35,129 nt of DNA from Cytophagaceae bacterium (GTDB lineage Bacteria; Bacteroidota; Bacteroidia; Cytophagales; Spirosomataceae). The stretch is from NCBI GenBank assembly GCA_947486835.1, contig CANKVC010000003.1, positions 1-35,129 on the forward strand. The letters are read 5' to 3'. The notes under the pieces were generated by a model. The model saw only the letters and a list, made by a program, of their open reading frames with translations, made no database searches and was not told where the DNA came from. Within the stretch, counting starts at the first letter, position 1. Every line of letters starts with the position of its first letter. Below, one piece after another: positions 16,524 to 24,525 of this stretch. Both the position numbers and the translations under genes were made by a program.

Positions 16524-17900
16524 TTATTTTGCTTTGGCAATATAGGAATAATATATTTTCAACTTAGCTTTCAGTGCATTAAGAGGAATAAATCGCACAC
16601 TCTCGCTCGATATTTTAGCATTTCCTGAAGCATCCGCTGAAATGGCAGGAGTCAATAAAAAACCTAAATTAGCTTTGTTGCCAGTCAATAATGCTTGCAT
16701 AATCGTCGTAACATTAAAAGAATATGTATTGGTAAACGAATTATAAGTAGCCGTTTGAACTCCTGCAGCACCTTCGGCTACAAAGTATTTAAGTCCGTAG
16801 GTATTTCTCAAAGGTCTACTAGAACCATCCGATTCAATTAAGGATAATTGGCCTATCGTCTGACCCAAATCTAAATTATCCGCACCTTGGAAAACTAATT
16901 CTGCCTTATTAACCGCTATGTCATTGTTTCCTTTCAACTTAGTCAAATATGGCAAATCGATTTTAGTTACAATGCCAGTTCCCGATTGAACGTAAGTAGT
17001 GTTATTCGTTTTGAGTGAAGATATTTTATCCCCAGACTTGACTAAATTAGCTAATAACCCTACTTTTTTAGACTTAATCTGGTTGAAACGCGCATTGAAC
17101 TCAGGCGTATACGTATTCGATAAACTGAAATAATAGTTTAGAAAATACTTTAAAGTATCTCCTGGGTTATGCCAATGCAAAGTCATTTTGGAATAAGCAG
17201 GAGAGAAGTTTAATAAAGCGGCTTTCTTTGTTTCTGCTGTCTGAATATAAAAACCTTTAAAAAAATCTCTAAATGAAGACCCGCCACCAGAAATAGCTTT
17301 ATCCTTATACTTGGATATCAATTCCTTGCCTAAAGCCAATCCCATATGAAATTTCAATGTATCATATTGAACTGAATCACCATTGACCGATTTAGCATAA
17401 AGTGGCTTAGGAGTAAAGGTATGAGTCTTTAACAACTCCGGAAAATAAGCAACGGTAGAATTAGTAAAATAATTTATACTTCTACTTAAACTATCCTTCA
17501 AACGATAAACATTTATACTCTGTGGTTGAGTTAAATCACCCTGAAAATTAGTATAAACCAAAGACATTTTCAATGAATCCAAAATAGAATTCTCTTTGGA
17601 ATTCAACGTGTCTGCATTAGCTATCTGTGCGAAAACATCAGATGTCACATAACCCAGTTCAGGATGAAAATAAGAACCCAATAACAAGGAATTATTAGCC
17701 CCAGTGTAAATGGAATCAATCAAAACCGTGGATGAATTAACGGTTAATGTATCCGTGTAATTTAATCCCACTTCCACACTAAAAAGGTCAGAACCTATTT
17801 CTTTGGGATCATCACATGAGGACAAGAAAAGGGAAATAATTACCAACCATTTAAGCGCCGGCCATCTCAATGTAAGCTTTTTCGAAGAAATCGAGGTCAT
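16524..17900 (-). CDS. DUF4270 family lipoprotein
   Basis: This 458-aa exported protein has a lipoprotein signal (hydrophobic WLVIISLFLSSC, lipobox Cys29) followed by DDPKEIGSDLF, a start typical of DUF4270 proteins, which are known only from Bacteroidota and have no assigned function. The body is rich in Ser, Thr, Asn and aromatic residues, consistent with a beta-rich surface or periplasmic protein. The acidic residues right after the lipid cysteine resemble a Bacteroidota surface-export signal (inference). The frame opens to 17972; ATG 17900 gives a better leader, and TTG at 17870 would give a more standard one still. It overlaps the upstream GT5-like gene by up to 50 nt. Confidence 0.82.
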   Translation of the reverse strand: MTSISSKKLTLRWPALKWLVIISLFLSSCDDPKEIGSDLFSVEVGLNYTDTLTVNSSTVLIDSIYTGANNSLLLGSYFHPELGYVTSDVFAQIANADTLNSKENSILDSLKMSLVYTNFQGDLTQPQSINVYRLKDSLSRSINYFTNSTVAYFPELLKTHTFTPKPLYAKSVNGDSVQYDTLKFHMGLALGKELISKYKDKAISGGGSSFRDFFKGFYIQTAETKKAALLNFSPAYSKMTLHWHNPGDTLKYFLNYYFSLSNTYTPEFNARFNQIKSKKVGLLANLVKSGDKISSLKTNNTTYVQSGTGIVTKIDLPYLTKLKGNNDIAVNKAELVFQGADNLDLGQTIGQLSLIESDGSSRPLRNTYGLKYFVAEGAAGVQTATYNSFTNTYSFNVTTIMQALLTGNKANLGFLLTPAISADASGNAKISSESVRFIPLNALKAKLKIYYSYIAKAK

Positions 17901-18660
17901 TTTCGGCAATATTTTGGTGGGTTTTTTGTTTATGTTCATCAATAATTGATTGAATGCGGGTGTTATCCACATTTTCTAAGGATACTACTTTATCGGCAAA
18001 TTCCGCACCTATTTTAATAAATGCATGATAATCAGAAGTAGCTAAGCTACCCAAATGTACTTCATCTAAATCTCCAATTTTAACTTTTTCCAACAAATCG
18101 TCATTTGAAAACGTAAAATCAAAGGCGGAATTGTGTGGAGAAAAAATAGTTTTGGAATCTTTATAAATAGGGTGATTTCGGTAATGCGTGGAAATATACA
18201 AAGGCACTAAACTTGACATCCAATCGTTGCAATGAATGACATCTGGCGCCCAGCCTAATTTAATAACAGTCTCTAAAGCTCCTTTACAGAAAAATATAGC
18301 CCGTTCATGATTGTCAGGATAAAAATCACCCTCTTTATCATTTAAAACATATTTTCTTTGATAATAATCCTCATTATCGATAAAGTACACTTGCAATTTA
18401 GCCGCCGGAATACTGGCAACTTTTATGGTTAAGGGTTTCTCCTCATCGCCCATCGGAATCGTAATTCCGGAGAGTCGGACTACCTCATGCAATCGATTTT
18501 TTCGTTCGTTTATAGAACCAAATCTTGGAACCAATATTCTGATCTCCATCCCTCTCTCCTGCATGGCAGTAGGAAGATTGCGAACAAAACTGGCAATTTG
18601 TGATGTGTTTAGAAAGGGATCAACCTCGCTCGAAACGTAAAGAATACGTAATTTGGCCAT
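17851..18660 (-). CDS. Half-length, degenerate glycogen/starch synthase (GT5 N-terminal domain)
   Basis: This 269-aa protein matches only the N-terminal Rossmann half of GT5 glycogen synthases (normally about 480 aa). ILYVSSEVDPF aligns with the GlgA start, HCNDWMSSLVPLYI with HAHDWHAGLAPAYL, and FSPHNSAF with the VHN block. The ADP-glucose-binding KTGGLADV motif is replaced by LNTSQIASFV, losing the lysine and both glycines, and the whole C-terminal nucleotide-sugar domain is missing. Synthase activity is therefore unlikely. The intact frame and its coupling to DUF4270 suggest a retained non-catalytic role. I recall such short GT5 proteins next to DUF4270 in other Bacteroidota. Confidence 0.85.
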   Translation of the reverse strand: MAKLRILYVSSEVDPFLNTSQIASFVRNLPTAMQERGMEIRILVPRFGSINERKNRLHEVVRLSGITIPMGDEEKPLTIKVASIPAAKLQVYFIDNEDYYQRKYVLNDKEGDFYPDNHERAIFFCKGALETVIKLGWAPDVIHCNDWMSSLVPLYISTHYRNHPIYKDSKTIFSPHNSAFDFTFSNDDLLEKVKIGDLDEVHLGSLATSDYHAFIKIGAEFADKVVSLENVDNTRIQSIIDEHKQKTHQNIAENDLDFFEKAYIEMAGA

Positions 18661-18703
18661 TCTAAAATTATTTATGGGGAAAAATTATCCCAAAAAAACA
18701 ATG

Positions 18704-18711
18704 CAAAAGTA
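18704..18711 (-). promoter_or_regulatory. Candidate -7 element for the GT5-like/DUF4270/amidase operon
   Basis: TACTTTTG on the minus strand matches TAnnTTTG exactly and implies a leader of about 40 nt. Confidence 0.45.
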
Positions 18712-18793
18712 CAAAAAATTTATCGCATTTCCACACCATTATTAGTCCAAAGGTCTTTATTTTGCTAATTGATTTATTATCTAACCCAATTTC

Positions 18794-19792
18794 ATGCTAA
18801 AATCCATCATAAAGTATCTTTTCTCTACCGCATTAGCCTTAGGCTTGTTGTATTGGGCATTCTCGTCAAGTAACATACAGTGGCAAGATATATTTGATAC
18901 GTTTGCGGTGGCCAACTACCAATGGATTCTGCTCTCCATCCTCATTTCCATTTTTTCACATATTTTGCGTGCATGGCGGTGGGAACAGCTGCTCGGCGCA
19001 ATGAATTTTTACCCAGGGACGCTTAGAACCTTTTCAGCGGTCATGATTGGCTACTTTGCCAATTTTATCGTTCCTAGAATGGGGGAAGTTTCCAGGTGTG
19101 GATCCCTTACAAAAACGGCTAACATTCCTTTCACCCAATCATTTGGGACAGTCATCACGGAAAGGATTGTCGACTTGCTCGGTTTACTCTTTATCGTTTT
19201 CATCGCCTTTTTTATTGCTTGGGAACCGATGCAACAATATTTATTCCCTAATGCAACTATACCGTCAACCTATTTGATTGTGTCAACGATATTGATTTTA
19301 GGCGCTTTAATTATTTTGCTATTTTTATTTAAAAATAAAATCGAAAAACTTTGGGCATCCTTTACGTCAAATAATAAATTGGGCAAAATTTTAGCTGGCT
19401 GGATCGTTGGAATTTTAAGCATCAAAGACGTCAAAAACCCTCAAAAATTCATTTTTTACTCTGTCCTAATTTGGGTATGCTATTATCTTAACGCCTATGT
19501 ACTATTATTAGCCTTCCCCGTAAGTCAATCCCTCAGCCTTTCAGCCGGATTAATGGTTTTAGTCATGGGGACATTTGGCATGGCCACACCCACACAAGGA
19601 GGAATTGGCGCCTACCATAAATTGGTTTCCGCCACCTTGGTCTTTTATTTAATACCGGTGAAGGACGCAACTGTATTAGCGACCTTTTTTCATGGAACCC
19701 AAATGGTCACCATTTTGTTATTGGGCGGATTAAGTTTTATCTTAACCTTATTTTTAACACAAATCGATGCAAAACCCATTGAGTCAAAGTAA
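18794..19792 (+). CDS. Lysylphosphatidylglycerol synthase TM/UPF0104 flippase-like membrane protein
   Basis: This 332-aa integral membrane protein has about seven or eight hydrophobic segments (first at 7-23). Family landmarks are LRAWRWEQLL, a conserved block FIVPRMGEVSR, ITERIVDLLG, and GTFGMATPTQGGIGAYH near residue 270. These match the transmembrane domain family PF03706 (LPG synthase TM/AglD-like) without the catalytic cytosolic domain of MprF. Members are thought to move or modify lipids or lipid-linked sugars; the substrate here is unknown. The C-terminus overlaps rfaE2 by 26 nt, indicating translational coupling with a heptose-activating enzyme. Confidence 0.88.
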   Translation: MLKSIIKYLFSTALALGLLYWAFSSSNIQWQDIFDTFAVANYQWILLSILISIFSHILRAWRWEQLLGAMNFYPGTLRTFSAVMIGYFANFIVPRMGEVSRCGSLTKTANIPFTQSFGTVITERIVDLLGLLFIVFIAFFIAWEPMQQYLFPNATIPSTYLIVSTILILGALIILLFLFKNKIEKLWASFTSNNKLGKILAGWIVGILSIKDVKNPQKFIFYSVLIWVCYYLNAYVLLLAFPVSQSLSLSAGLMVLVMGTFGMATPTQGGIGAYHKLVSATLVFYLIPVKDATVLATFFHGTQMVTILLLGGLSFILTLFLTQIDAKPIESK

Positions 19793-20255
19793 AATCTTAG
19801 ATCTTATTTCGGCCATAGACCAACGAAATAATTGGAAAACCGATGAAAACGAACGCGTTGTTTTTACGAATGGATGCTTTGATATTTTGCATTTAGGCCA
19901 TGTCGATTACCTAGAAAAATCGAGCATGAGCGGTACAAAACTGATTGTAGGTGTAAACTCAGACCGGTCCGTCAAAGAATTAAAGGGACCCGAAAGACCT
20001 GTCAATTCGGAATATGCTCGAGCAAGATTAATTGCAGCTTTGGGTTTTGTTTCTATGGTCATTATCTTTGATGAAGATACGCCTTTGGATCTGATAAAAA
20101 CCTTGAAACCCGATGTGCTAATGAAGGGAAACGATTATAATTTAGAAACCATCGTGGGAGCCAAAGAAGTGTTGGAATACGGCGGTGAAGTTCTGACCAT
20201 ACCCCTTGTTCCCGATTATTCAACCACTGGAATTATTCAAAAACTAAAAAACTAA
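19767..20255 (+). CDS. rfaE2: D-glycero-beta-D-manno-heptose 1-phosphate adenylyltransferase (RfaE2/HldE C-terminal type)
   Basis: It transfers AMP from ATP to heptose 1-phosphate, giving ADP-heptose for lipopolysaccharide or glycoprotein glycans. The 162-aa nucleotidyltransferase shows VVFTNGCFDILHLGHVDYL (HxGH at 42-45), VGVNSDRSVKELKGPERPV and the end motif VPDYSTTGIIQKL, which defines RfaE domain II. The kinase domain (RfaE1/HldA) is not fused and not in the window. It begins inside the upstream membrane-protein gene and ends 4 nt before the metallopeptidase. Other cytidylyltransferase-like activities are possible but less likely given the C-terminal STTGII motif. Confidence 0.9.
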   Translation: MQNPLSQSKILDLISAIDQRNNWKTDENERVVFTNGCFDILHLGHVDYLEKSSMSGTKLIVGVNSDRSVKELKGPERPVNSEYARARLIAALGFVSMVIIFDEDTPLDLIKTLKPDVLMKGNDYNLETIVGAKEVLEYGGEVLTIPLVPDYSTTGIIQKLKN

Positions 20256-20259
20256 AATT

Positions 20260-20940
20260 ATGTATATCATCGCTATTTTATTTGGAGTGGCCGGAATGTT
20301 AATTTCCTGGAGATTGAAATCAAAATTTCAAAAGTATGCTCAAGAGCCTTTACAAAGTAATTTTTCTGGCCAAGAAATTGCCGAAAAAATGCTCGCTGAT
20401 CATGGCATTACGGATGTTCGAGTGATCTCTGTTGAAGGCCAATTAACAGATCACTATAATCCTGCGGACAAAACAGTGAACTTATCTAACGATGTTTTTC
20501 ACGGTCGAAATGCCGCCGCCGCCGCAGTATCAGCACACGAATGTGGCCACGCAGTCCAACATGCACGTGCTTATTCTTTTTTAGAATTCAGAAGCGCCAT
20601 GGTTCCCATGTTAAATGTGGCGAATGGATTTATGCCCATCTTATTGATGATCGGTATGTTTGTACTTTATTCAACAGGAAGTGTACTTCTATTGACCATT
20701 GGCGTTGCGCTTTTTGCCCTTGCCACGCTCTTTAGCTTTGTTACTTTGCCTGTGGAATTTGACGCATCAAATCGCGCTTTAGCTTGGATCAAAGAAAAAG
20801 GAATTGTCACGCCAACTGAATATGAAATGTCAAAAGATGCACTTTGGTGGGCAGCTATGACCTATGTGGTCGCTGCACTGGGCATGTTAGCCCAATTGCT
20901 TTACTACTTAAACTTATTAGGTGGTCGTAGAAATGATTAA
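20260..20940 (+). CDS. Zinc metallopeptidase, DUF232/PF04298 family (membrane-bound)
   Basis: This 226-aa membrane protein has an N-terminal hydrophobic segment (1-16), the zinc-binding HECGHAVQH (93-101) in a long helix, two central hydrophobic segments (about 113-165), a downstream conserved VEFDASNRAL block (probable third zinc ligand) and a C-terminal hydrophobic segment. This layout matches the YugP-like neutral zinc metallopeptidase family; substrates are unknown. It is the last gene of the three-gene unit and is followed by a strong bidirectional terminator. Confidence 0.9.
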   Translation: MYIIAILFGVAGMLISWRLKSKFQKYAQEPLQSNFSGQEIAEKMLADHGITDVRVISVEGQLTDHYNPADKTVNLSNDVFHGRNAAAAAVSAHECGHAVQHARAYSFLEFRSAMVPMLNVANGFMPILLMIGMFVLYSTGSVLLLTIGVALFALATLFSFVTLPVEFDASNRALAWIKEKGIVTPTEYEMSKDALWWAAMTYVVAALGMLAQLLYYLNLLGGRRND

Positions 20941-20961
20941 ATTCAATGATTACATTATAAC

Positions 20962-20994
20962 AAAAATGCCTCAAAATTCTTGAGGCATTTTTTT
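20962..20994. terminator. Bidirectional terminator between metallopeptidase and amino-acid permease
   Basis: A perfect 13-bp stem (20962-20974 with 20980-20992) has a five-base loop. A-run and T-run flanks serve both strands. It touches the permease stop codon at 20993-20995. Confidence 0.9.
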
Positions 20995-22705
20995 ATACAT
21001 TCAATTTACTTTTCCGATAACTATACCCAAAGTAAATCAATAAACCGGCCAAGCACCAATACAAAAAGCGCTCCCAATTCATTGCACCCATTTGAGTCAT
21101 TAAATACATATTCACCAAAAGACCCAATACAGGAATTAATGAAAGGTTATGCGTCACACTGAAAAAGGCTATAACAACCCAAATCAAGAAAAAACAAGTC
21201 ATAATCACATGATCGGCCTTTTCAGCGCCACTCCATATCCCCGAAAACCATTGTTGCCACGCGCTTAAAGTCGGCAAAGAAAGATATAAAGCAAGCACTA
21301 AGGAAAGCCCCACATAATATTTAGCATTGATGTACGGAATTTTAAACTTTGATTTTTTCTGATTTTCAGGGTCTAAATCTAAAATTAACACGCCCCCACA
21401 AACCAGCACAAAAGCAAATAAAGTTCCGATACTGCTCAGATTTATCACTTCCTCTAAATTGGCAAACAAGGCAGGAATTCCCACCAAAAAACCGGTCATG
21501 ATCGTTGAAAATGAAGGAGTCCTATACTTGGGATGAATACGCGAAAATGCTTTGGGCAACAAACCATCACGTGACATCGTCATCCAAATACGGGGTTGGC
21601 CCATTTGATAAACCAAAAGCGCACTCGTCAAAGCAATCACAGCACTCGCTGCCACAACCCCGGCCACGCCTGGCAAATTAACCTTCATAAACATAAAAGC
21701 TAATGGATCCTCAATTCCAGCTAATTCTCCCGAGGGAACAATGCCAGTCAGTACCAGCGTAACCATCACATATAAAACAGTGCAAATGATTAACGCCCAC
21801 ATCATTGCTTTGGGAATATCTCTTTGAGGATTTTTACATTCCTCCGCCGTTGTTGAGATAGAATCAAAACCAATATAAGCAAAGCAAACAGCAGCTACAC
21901 TCTTCAACACTCCACTAATGCCGTTAGGTGCAAATGGGGTCCAATTTTCTACTTGGACATAAAATGCCCCCACCCCTACCACGATAGCAATGACAGCTAA
22001 TTTGAGAATCACCAAAACATTATTCATATTTTTGGTTTCTTTGATGCCAATGTAAACTAAATAGGTAATCGCAGCTGTTATGAGCAAAGCGGGAATGTTG
22101 GCGACAAAATGCCAACCGAAAAAAACGGGGGCTGAATTAAACGCGACAAATCCTTCGCGTACATTGACCGACATTTGTTCTAATTTCTGACCCGCTTCTA
22201 ACGCTTGCAGAGCAGCTACGTGTGCTCGTTGGGCCGACAAATAATCCATGGTTAAAAATTCAGGCACATGAAATCCTAAACCCTCCAATAAATCCACAAA
22301 ATATTTAGACCAAGAAATGGCAACGGCCACATTGGATATCGCATATTCAAGCAATAAATTCCAACCTAAAATCCATGCCATCATTTCTCCCAAACTTGTA
22401 TATGCATAGGTATAGGCGCTTCCAGAAATAGGAACAGTCGCCGCAAACCGAGCATAACAAAATGCGGTAAACATACAGGCCAAAGCCGTAAAAACAAATA
22501 ATAATGAAACGGCTGGCCCCCCATTAGCGGAAGCCTGACCAATCGCTGAAAATATACTTGCGCCTATAATGGCCGCAACACCCATAAAGGTTAAATCTCG
22601 AACACCCAAGTTACGAATCATGGAATGACCCGCTAATTTTTCTACTTCTAACTGATCTGAAATGATTTTATCAATGGTTTTTTTTCGAAAAAGAGAAGCC
22701 CACAT
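20993..22705 (-). CDS. APC-superfamily amino-acid permease (cationic amino-acid transporter type)
   Basis: This 570-aa integral membrane protein has about 12-14 hydrophobic helices. The first helix motif GVAAIIGASIFSAIG, the block FCYARFAATVPISGSAYTYAY and AYIGFDSISTTAEECKNPQRDIP identify the APC superfamily, close to the CAT/YfnA amino-acid permeases. A cytoplasmic N-terminus of about 40 residues precedes helix 1. Substrate is not determinable from sequence; cationic amino acids are the family default. It is divergent from the glycosyltransferase gene with an 88-nt shared upstream region. Confidence 0.9.
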   Translation of the reverse strand: MWASLFRKKTIDKIISDQLEVEKLAGHSMIRNLGVRDLTFMGVAAIIGASIFSAIGQASANGGPAVSLLFVFTALACMFTAFCYARFAATVPISGSAYTYAYTSLGEMMAWILGWNLLLEYAISNVAVAISWSKYFVDLLEGLGFHVPEFLTMDYLSAQRAHVAALQALEAGQKLEQMSVNVREGFVAFNSAPVFFGWHFVANIPALLITAAITYLVYIGIKETKNMNNVLVILKLAVIAIVVGVGAFYVQVENWTPFAPNGISGVLKSVAAVCFAYIGFDSISTTAEECKNPQRDIPKAMMWALIICTVLYVMVTLVLTGIVPSGELAGIEDPLAFMFMKVNLPGVAGVVAASAVIALTSALLVYQMGQPRIWMTMSRDGLLPKAFSRIHPKYRTPSFSTIMTGFLVGIPALFANLEEVINLSSIGTLFAFVLVCGGVLILDLDPENQKKSKFKIPYINAKYYVGLSLVLALYLSLPTLSAWQQWFSGIWSGAEKADHVIMTCFFLIWVVIAFFSVTHNLSLIPVLGLLVNMYLMTQMGAMNWERFLYWCLAGLLIYFGYSYRKSKLNV

Positions 22706-22734
22706 AGTTGGTTTGTTGGATGTATTTACGCCAA

Positions 22735-22742
22735 CAAAAATA
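22735..22742 (-). promoter_or_regulatory. Candidate -7 element for the amino-acid permease
   Basis: TATTTTTG on the minus strand matches TAnnTTTG exactly and lies 29 nt before the permease start. Confidence 0.45.
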
Positions 22743-22781
22743 CATCTTTCTTCAAGAAATTCTAATTATGTCGATTTGTCT

Positions 22782-22789
22782 TACCTTTG
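22782..22789 (+). promoter_or_regulatory. Candidate -7 element for the glycosyltransferase gene, 4 nt from its ATG
   Basis: TACCTTTG matches TAnnTTTG exactly; the ATG begins at 22794. Transcription would start at or next to the start codon, so the mRNA would be leaderless or nearly so. Confidence 0.5.
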
Positions 22790-22793
22790 TATT

Positions 22794-23798
22794 ATGTCAG
22801 TCGCAATTGTCATCTTAAATTTTAATGGCCGAGGTTTTCTAGAAAAATTCCTTCCTGATGTTCTTTTAAATACACCAGAAGGAAAGATTTATGTGGCCGA
22901 CAATGGATCCACAGATGATTCCGTTAAGCTAGTTGAGGAAAAATTTCCACAGGTTACAATGATCCAATGGGCTAACAATCTTGGCTATGCGGGTGGATAT
23001 AATTTTGCCCTTAAACAAATTGAGGCGGAGTATTTTGTACTCATGAATTCAGATATTAAACCTCAAAAAGATTGGCTAAAGCCATTATTGACCTTCTTTG
23101 AGATGCATCCTAGTTGTGCAGCGGCGCAACCTTACATATTAGATTATCAACAACCTGAATATTTTGAATATGCCGGTGCCGCTGGTGGATACTGGGACCA
23201 ATTAGGTTATCCTTTTTGCCGAGGAAGAATCTTTGATCATTTGGAAAAAAATGAGAATCAATATCCCACATCATTTGTCAATTGGGCTTCAGGGGCCTGC
23301 CTAATGGTCAAATCAGAGCTTTTTTGGAAAGTCGGCGGTTTAGATGATTACTTTTTTGCTCACATGGAAGAAATAGATCTTTGTTGGCGCCTCCAAAGAG
23401 CCGGATATCAAATTGCAGCCGTGGCAGAAAGTCAAGTCTTGCACGTAGGAGGCGGGACTTTAGCACAAGGAAACCCCTTCAAAACCTATTTGAATTTCCG
23501 CAATAATTTGATCTTACTATACAAAAATGCAGACCCAGCACGTAAATTTACTACGATTTTAAAACGGATGATTTTAGATGGAATCGCTGGATTACGATTT
23601 TTAATGAATATGCAGTGGATGCAATTCTTAGCCGTATTGCACGCTCATTTCTATTTCTATAAGTATGTGATCTTTCACAAAAACAAACAGAATCTACCAG
23701 AAAGCCTTCAAAAAAAATACATTAACAGCTATCCTGGAATTATTGTTTTGGACTACTTCCTCAGAAAAATTAAGAAATTCTCAGATTTGAAATTTTAA
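22794..23798 (+). CDS. Glycosyltransferase family 2 (rhamnosyltransferase-like)
   Basis: This 334-aa GT-A fold enzyme transfers a sugar from a nucleotide donor. Visible are the N-terminal VAIVILNFNGRGFLEKFLP, YVADNGSTDDSV (33-44), the NNLGYAGGYNFAL block (61-73), the metal-binding NSD (85-87, MNSDIKP) and the acceptor/catalytic region FFAHMEEIDLCWRLQRAG. The C-terminal 60 residues are basic and aromatic and may bind membrane. The frame is open to 22662, but that would extend into the divergent permease gene; MSVAIVILNF at 22794 is the family start. A role in cell-surface glycans is likely; acceptor unknown. Confidence 0.92.
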   Translation: MSVAIVILNFNGRGFLEKFLPDVLLNTPEGKIYVADNGSTDDSVKLVEEKFPQVTMIQWANNLGYAGGYNFALKQIEAEYFVLMNSDIKPQKDWLKPLLTFFEMHPSCAAAQPYILDYQQPEYFEYAGAAGGYWDQLGYPFCRGRIFDHLEKNENQYPTSFVNWASGACLMVKSELFWKVGGLDDYFFAHMEEIDLCWRLQRAGYQIAAVAESQVLHVGGGTLAQGNPFKTYLNFRNNLILLYKNADPARKFTTILKRMILDGIAGLRFLMNMQWMQFLAVLHAHFYFYKYVIFHKNKQNLPESLQKKYINSYPGIIVLDYFLRKIKKFSDLKF

Positions 23799-24016
23799 AT
23801 ATCCCAAACAGAAGGATTGTTCCTTTGCCGAAGATAGCGCCTTATGTTCATCCAAAAAGCAAGGATTAGATAAATGATGATGGGAGAACCCATGGTTAAA
23901 AAAGAAGTATAGATAAAATACAATCGAATGCTACTTGTCGAAATTTTGAACTTTTCACCTAATCGAGTACAAACTCCAAATGCCTGATTTTCAACGAAAT
24001 ATTTAATTTTATACAT
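23795..24016 (-). CDS. Small PspC-domain membrane protein
   Basis: This 73-aa protein has the PspC layout: a short soluble start (MYKIKYFVENQAFGVCTRLGEKFKI), then IRLYFIYTSFLTMGSPIIIYLILAFW as one or two membrane helices, and a basic C-terminus. PspC proteins respond to envelope stress in other bacteria, but small stand-alone members in Bacteroidota are uncharacterised. Its last 4 nt overlap the convergent glycosyltransferase stop. A candidate -7 element lies 18 nt before its start. Confidence 0.85.
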   Translation of the reverse strand: MYKIKYFVENQAFGVCTRLGEKFKISTSSIRLYFIYTSFLTMGSPIIIYLILAFWMNIRRYLRQRNNPSVWDI

Positions 24017-24034
24017 ATCGATTAAATTATATCA

Positions 24035-24042
24035 CAAAATTA
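24035..24042 (-). promoter_or_regulatory. Candidate -7 element for the PspC gene
   Basis: TAATTTTG on the minus strand matches TAnnTTTG exactly, implying a leader of about 14 nt. Confidence 0.45.
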
Positions 24043-24155
24043 GGAATAAGATCCGAAAATAACATCGCCGAAAATACATAAAACTATTTAATTATATAAA
24101 TTATTAAAATATTGATATTTATTTTAGAATAAATGTAAAAATATTTTCTTTTTTC

Positions 24156-24185
24156 TTGCATACAATATAATTATTTATACATTTG
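24156..24185 (+). promoter_or_regulatory. Promoter of the cold-shock gene
   Basis: TTG (24156-24158), then exactly 19 nt, then TACATTTG (24178-24185): a perfect match to the Bacteroidota TTG-N19-TAnnTTTG promoter. The 90 bases upstream are extremely AT-rich. Confidence 0.8.
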
Positions 24186-24188
24186 ACC

Positions 24189-24330
24189 ACTTAAAAGATT
24201 TAACATATCCTTAATTTCGACTTTCTCCTCTAGTTTCTCCTCTGATTTTCCAGGTTATTGATTCTATTAAAGTTTGTCGGCTTAAAGGTTTTTATCTCTC
24301 GAGGGTATTAATATTTTTAACATTTTTTTT
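24189..24330 (+). promoter_or_regulatory. Long 5' untranslated leader of the cold-shock gene
   Basis: About 140 nt separate the predicted transcription start from the csp ATG, far longer than other leaders in this window and reminiscent of the cspA-type thermosensing leaders. It holds a tandem pyrimidine repeat, TTTCTCCTCT at 24222-24231 and 24234-24243. The rest of the gene-free stretch (24017-24188) contains only the two divergent promoters and AT-rich DNA. Confidence 0.55.
24222..24243 (+). repeat. Tandem pyrimidine repeat in the csp leader
   Basis: Two copies of TTTCTCCTCT with a 12-nt period. The sequence resembles the anti-Shine-Dalgarno region of 16S rRNA and a typical pyrimidine-rich ligand of cold-shock proteins. 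Confidence 0.85.
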
Positions 24331-24525
24331 ATGCAAACTGGTAAAGTAAAATTTTTCAACGAGACGAAAGGTTTCGGATTCATCGTTGATGATCAAACAG
24401 GTGAAGACATTTTCGTACACGTAACTGGCCTTACAGGCGTTACTATCCGCGAAAATGATTCAGTATCTTATGAAGTTACTGATGGAAAGCGTGGCGCAAA
24501 CGCTATCAACGTTAAGAAAATCTAA
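24331..24525 (+). CDS. Cold-shock domain protein (CspA family)
   Basis: This 64-aa single-domain RNA chaperone binds single-stranded nucleic acid and melts structure. It carries RNP1 KGFGFI (13-18) and RNP2 DIFVHV (26-31), the paired aromatic surface motifs, and the C-terminal GKRGANAINVKKI strand. Length is standard. It has its own strong promoter and a 140-nt leader, and its stop codon sits in the loop region of a transcription terminator. Binding of its own pyrimidine-rich leader is a reasonable but untested autoregulation idea. Confidence 0.96.
   Translation: MQTGKVKFFNETKGFGFIVDDQTGEDIFVHVTGLTGVTIRENDSVSYEVTDGKRGANAINVKKI

Noticed and set aside
22662-22793. N-terminal extension of the glycosyltransferase
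   Set aside because: It would cover the permease start and both divergent promoters; family homology begins at the ATG at 22794.
24017-24188. Possible small gene in the AT-rich gap before csp
   Set aside because: Frames are short and interrupted; the DNA is explained by two divergent promoters.
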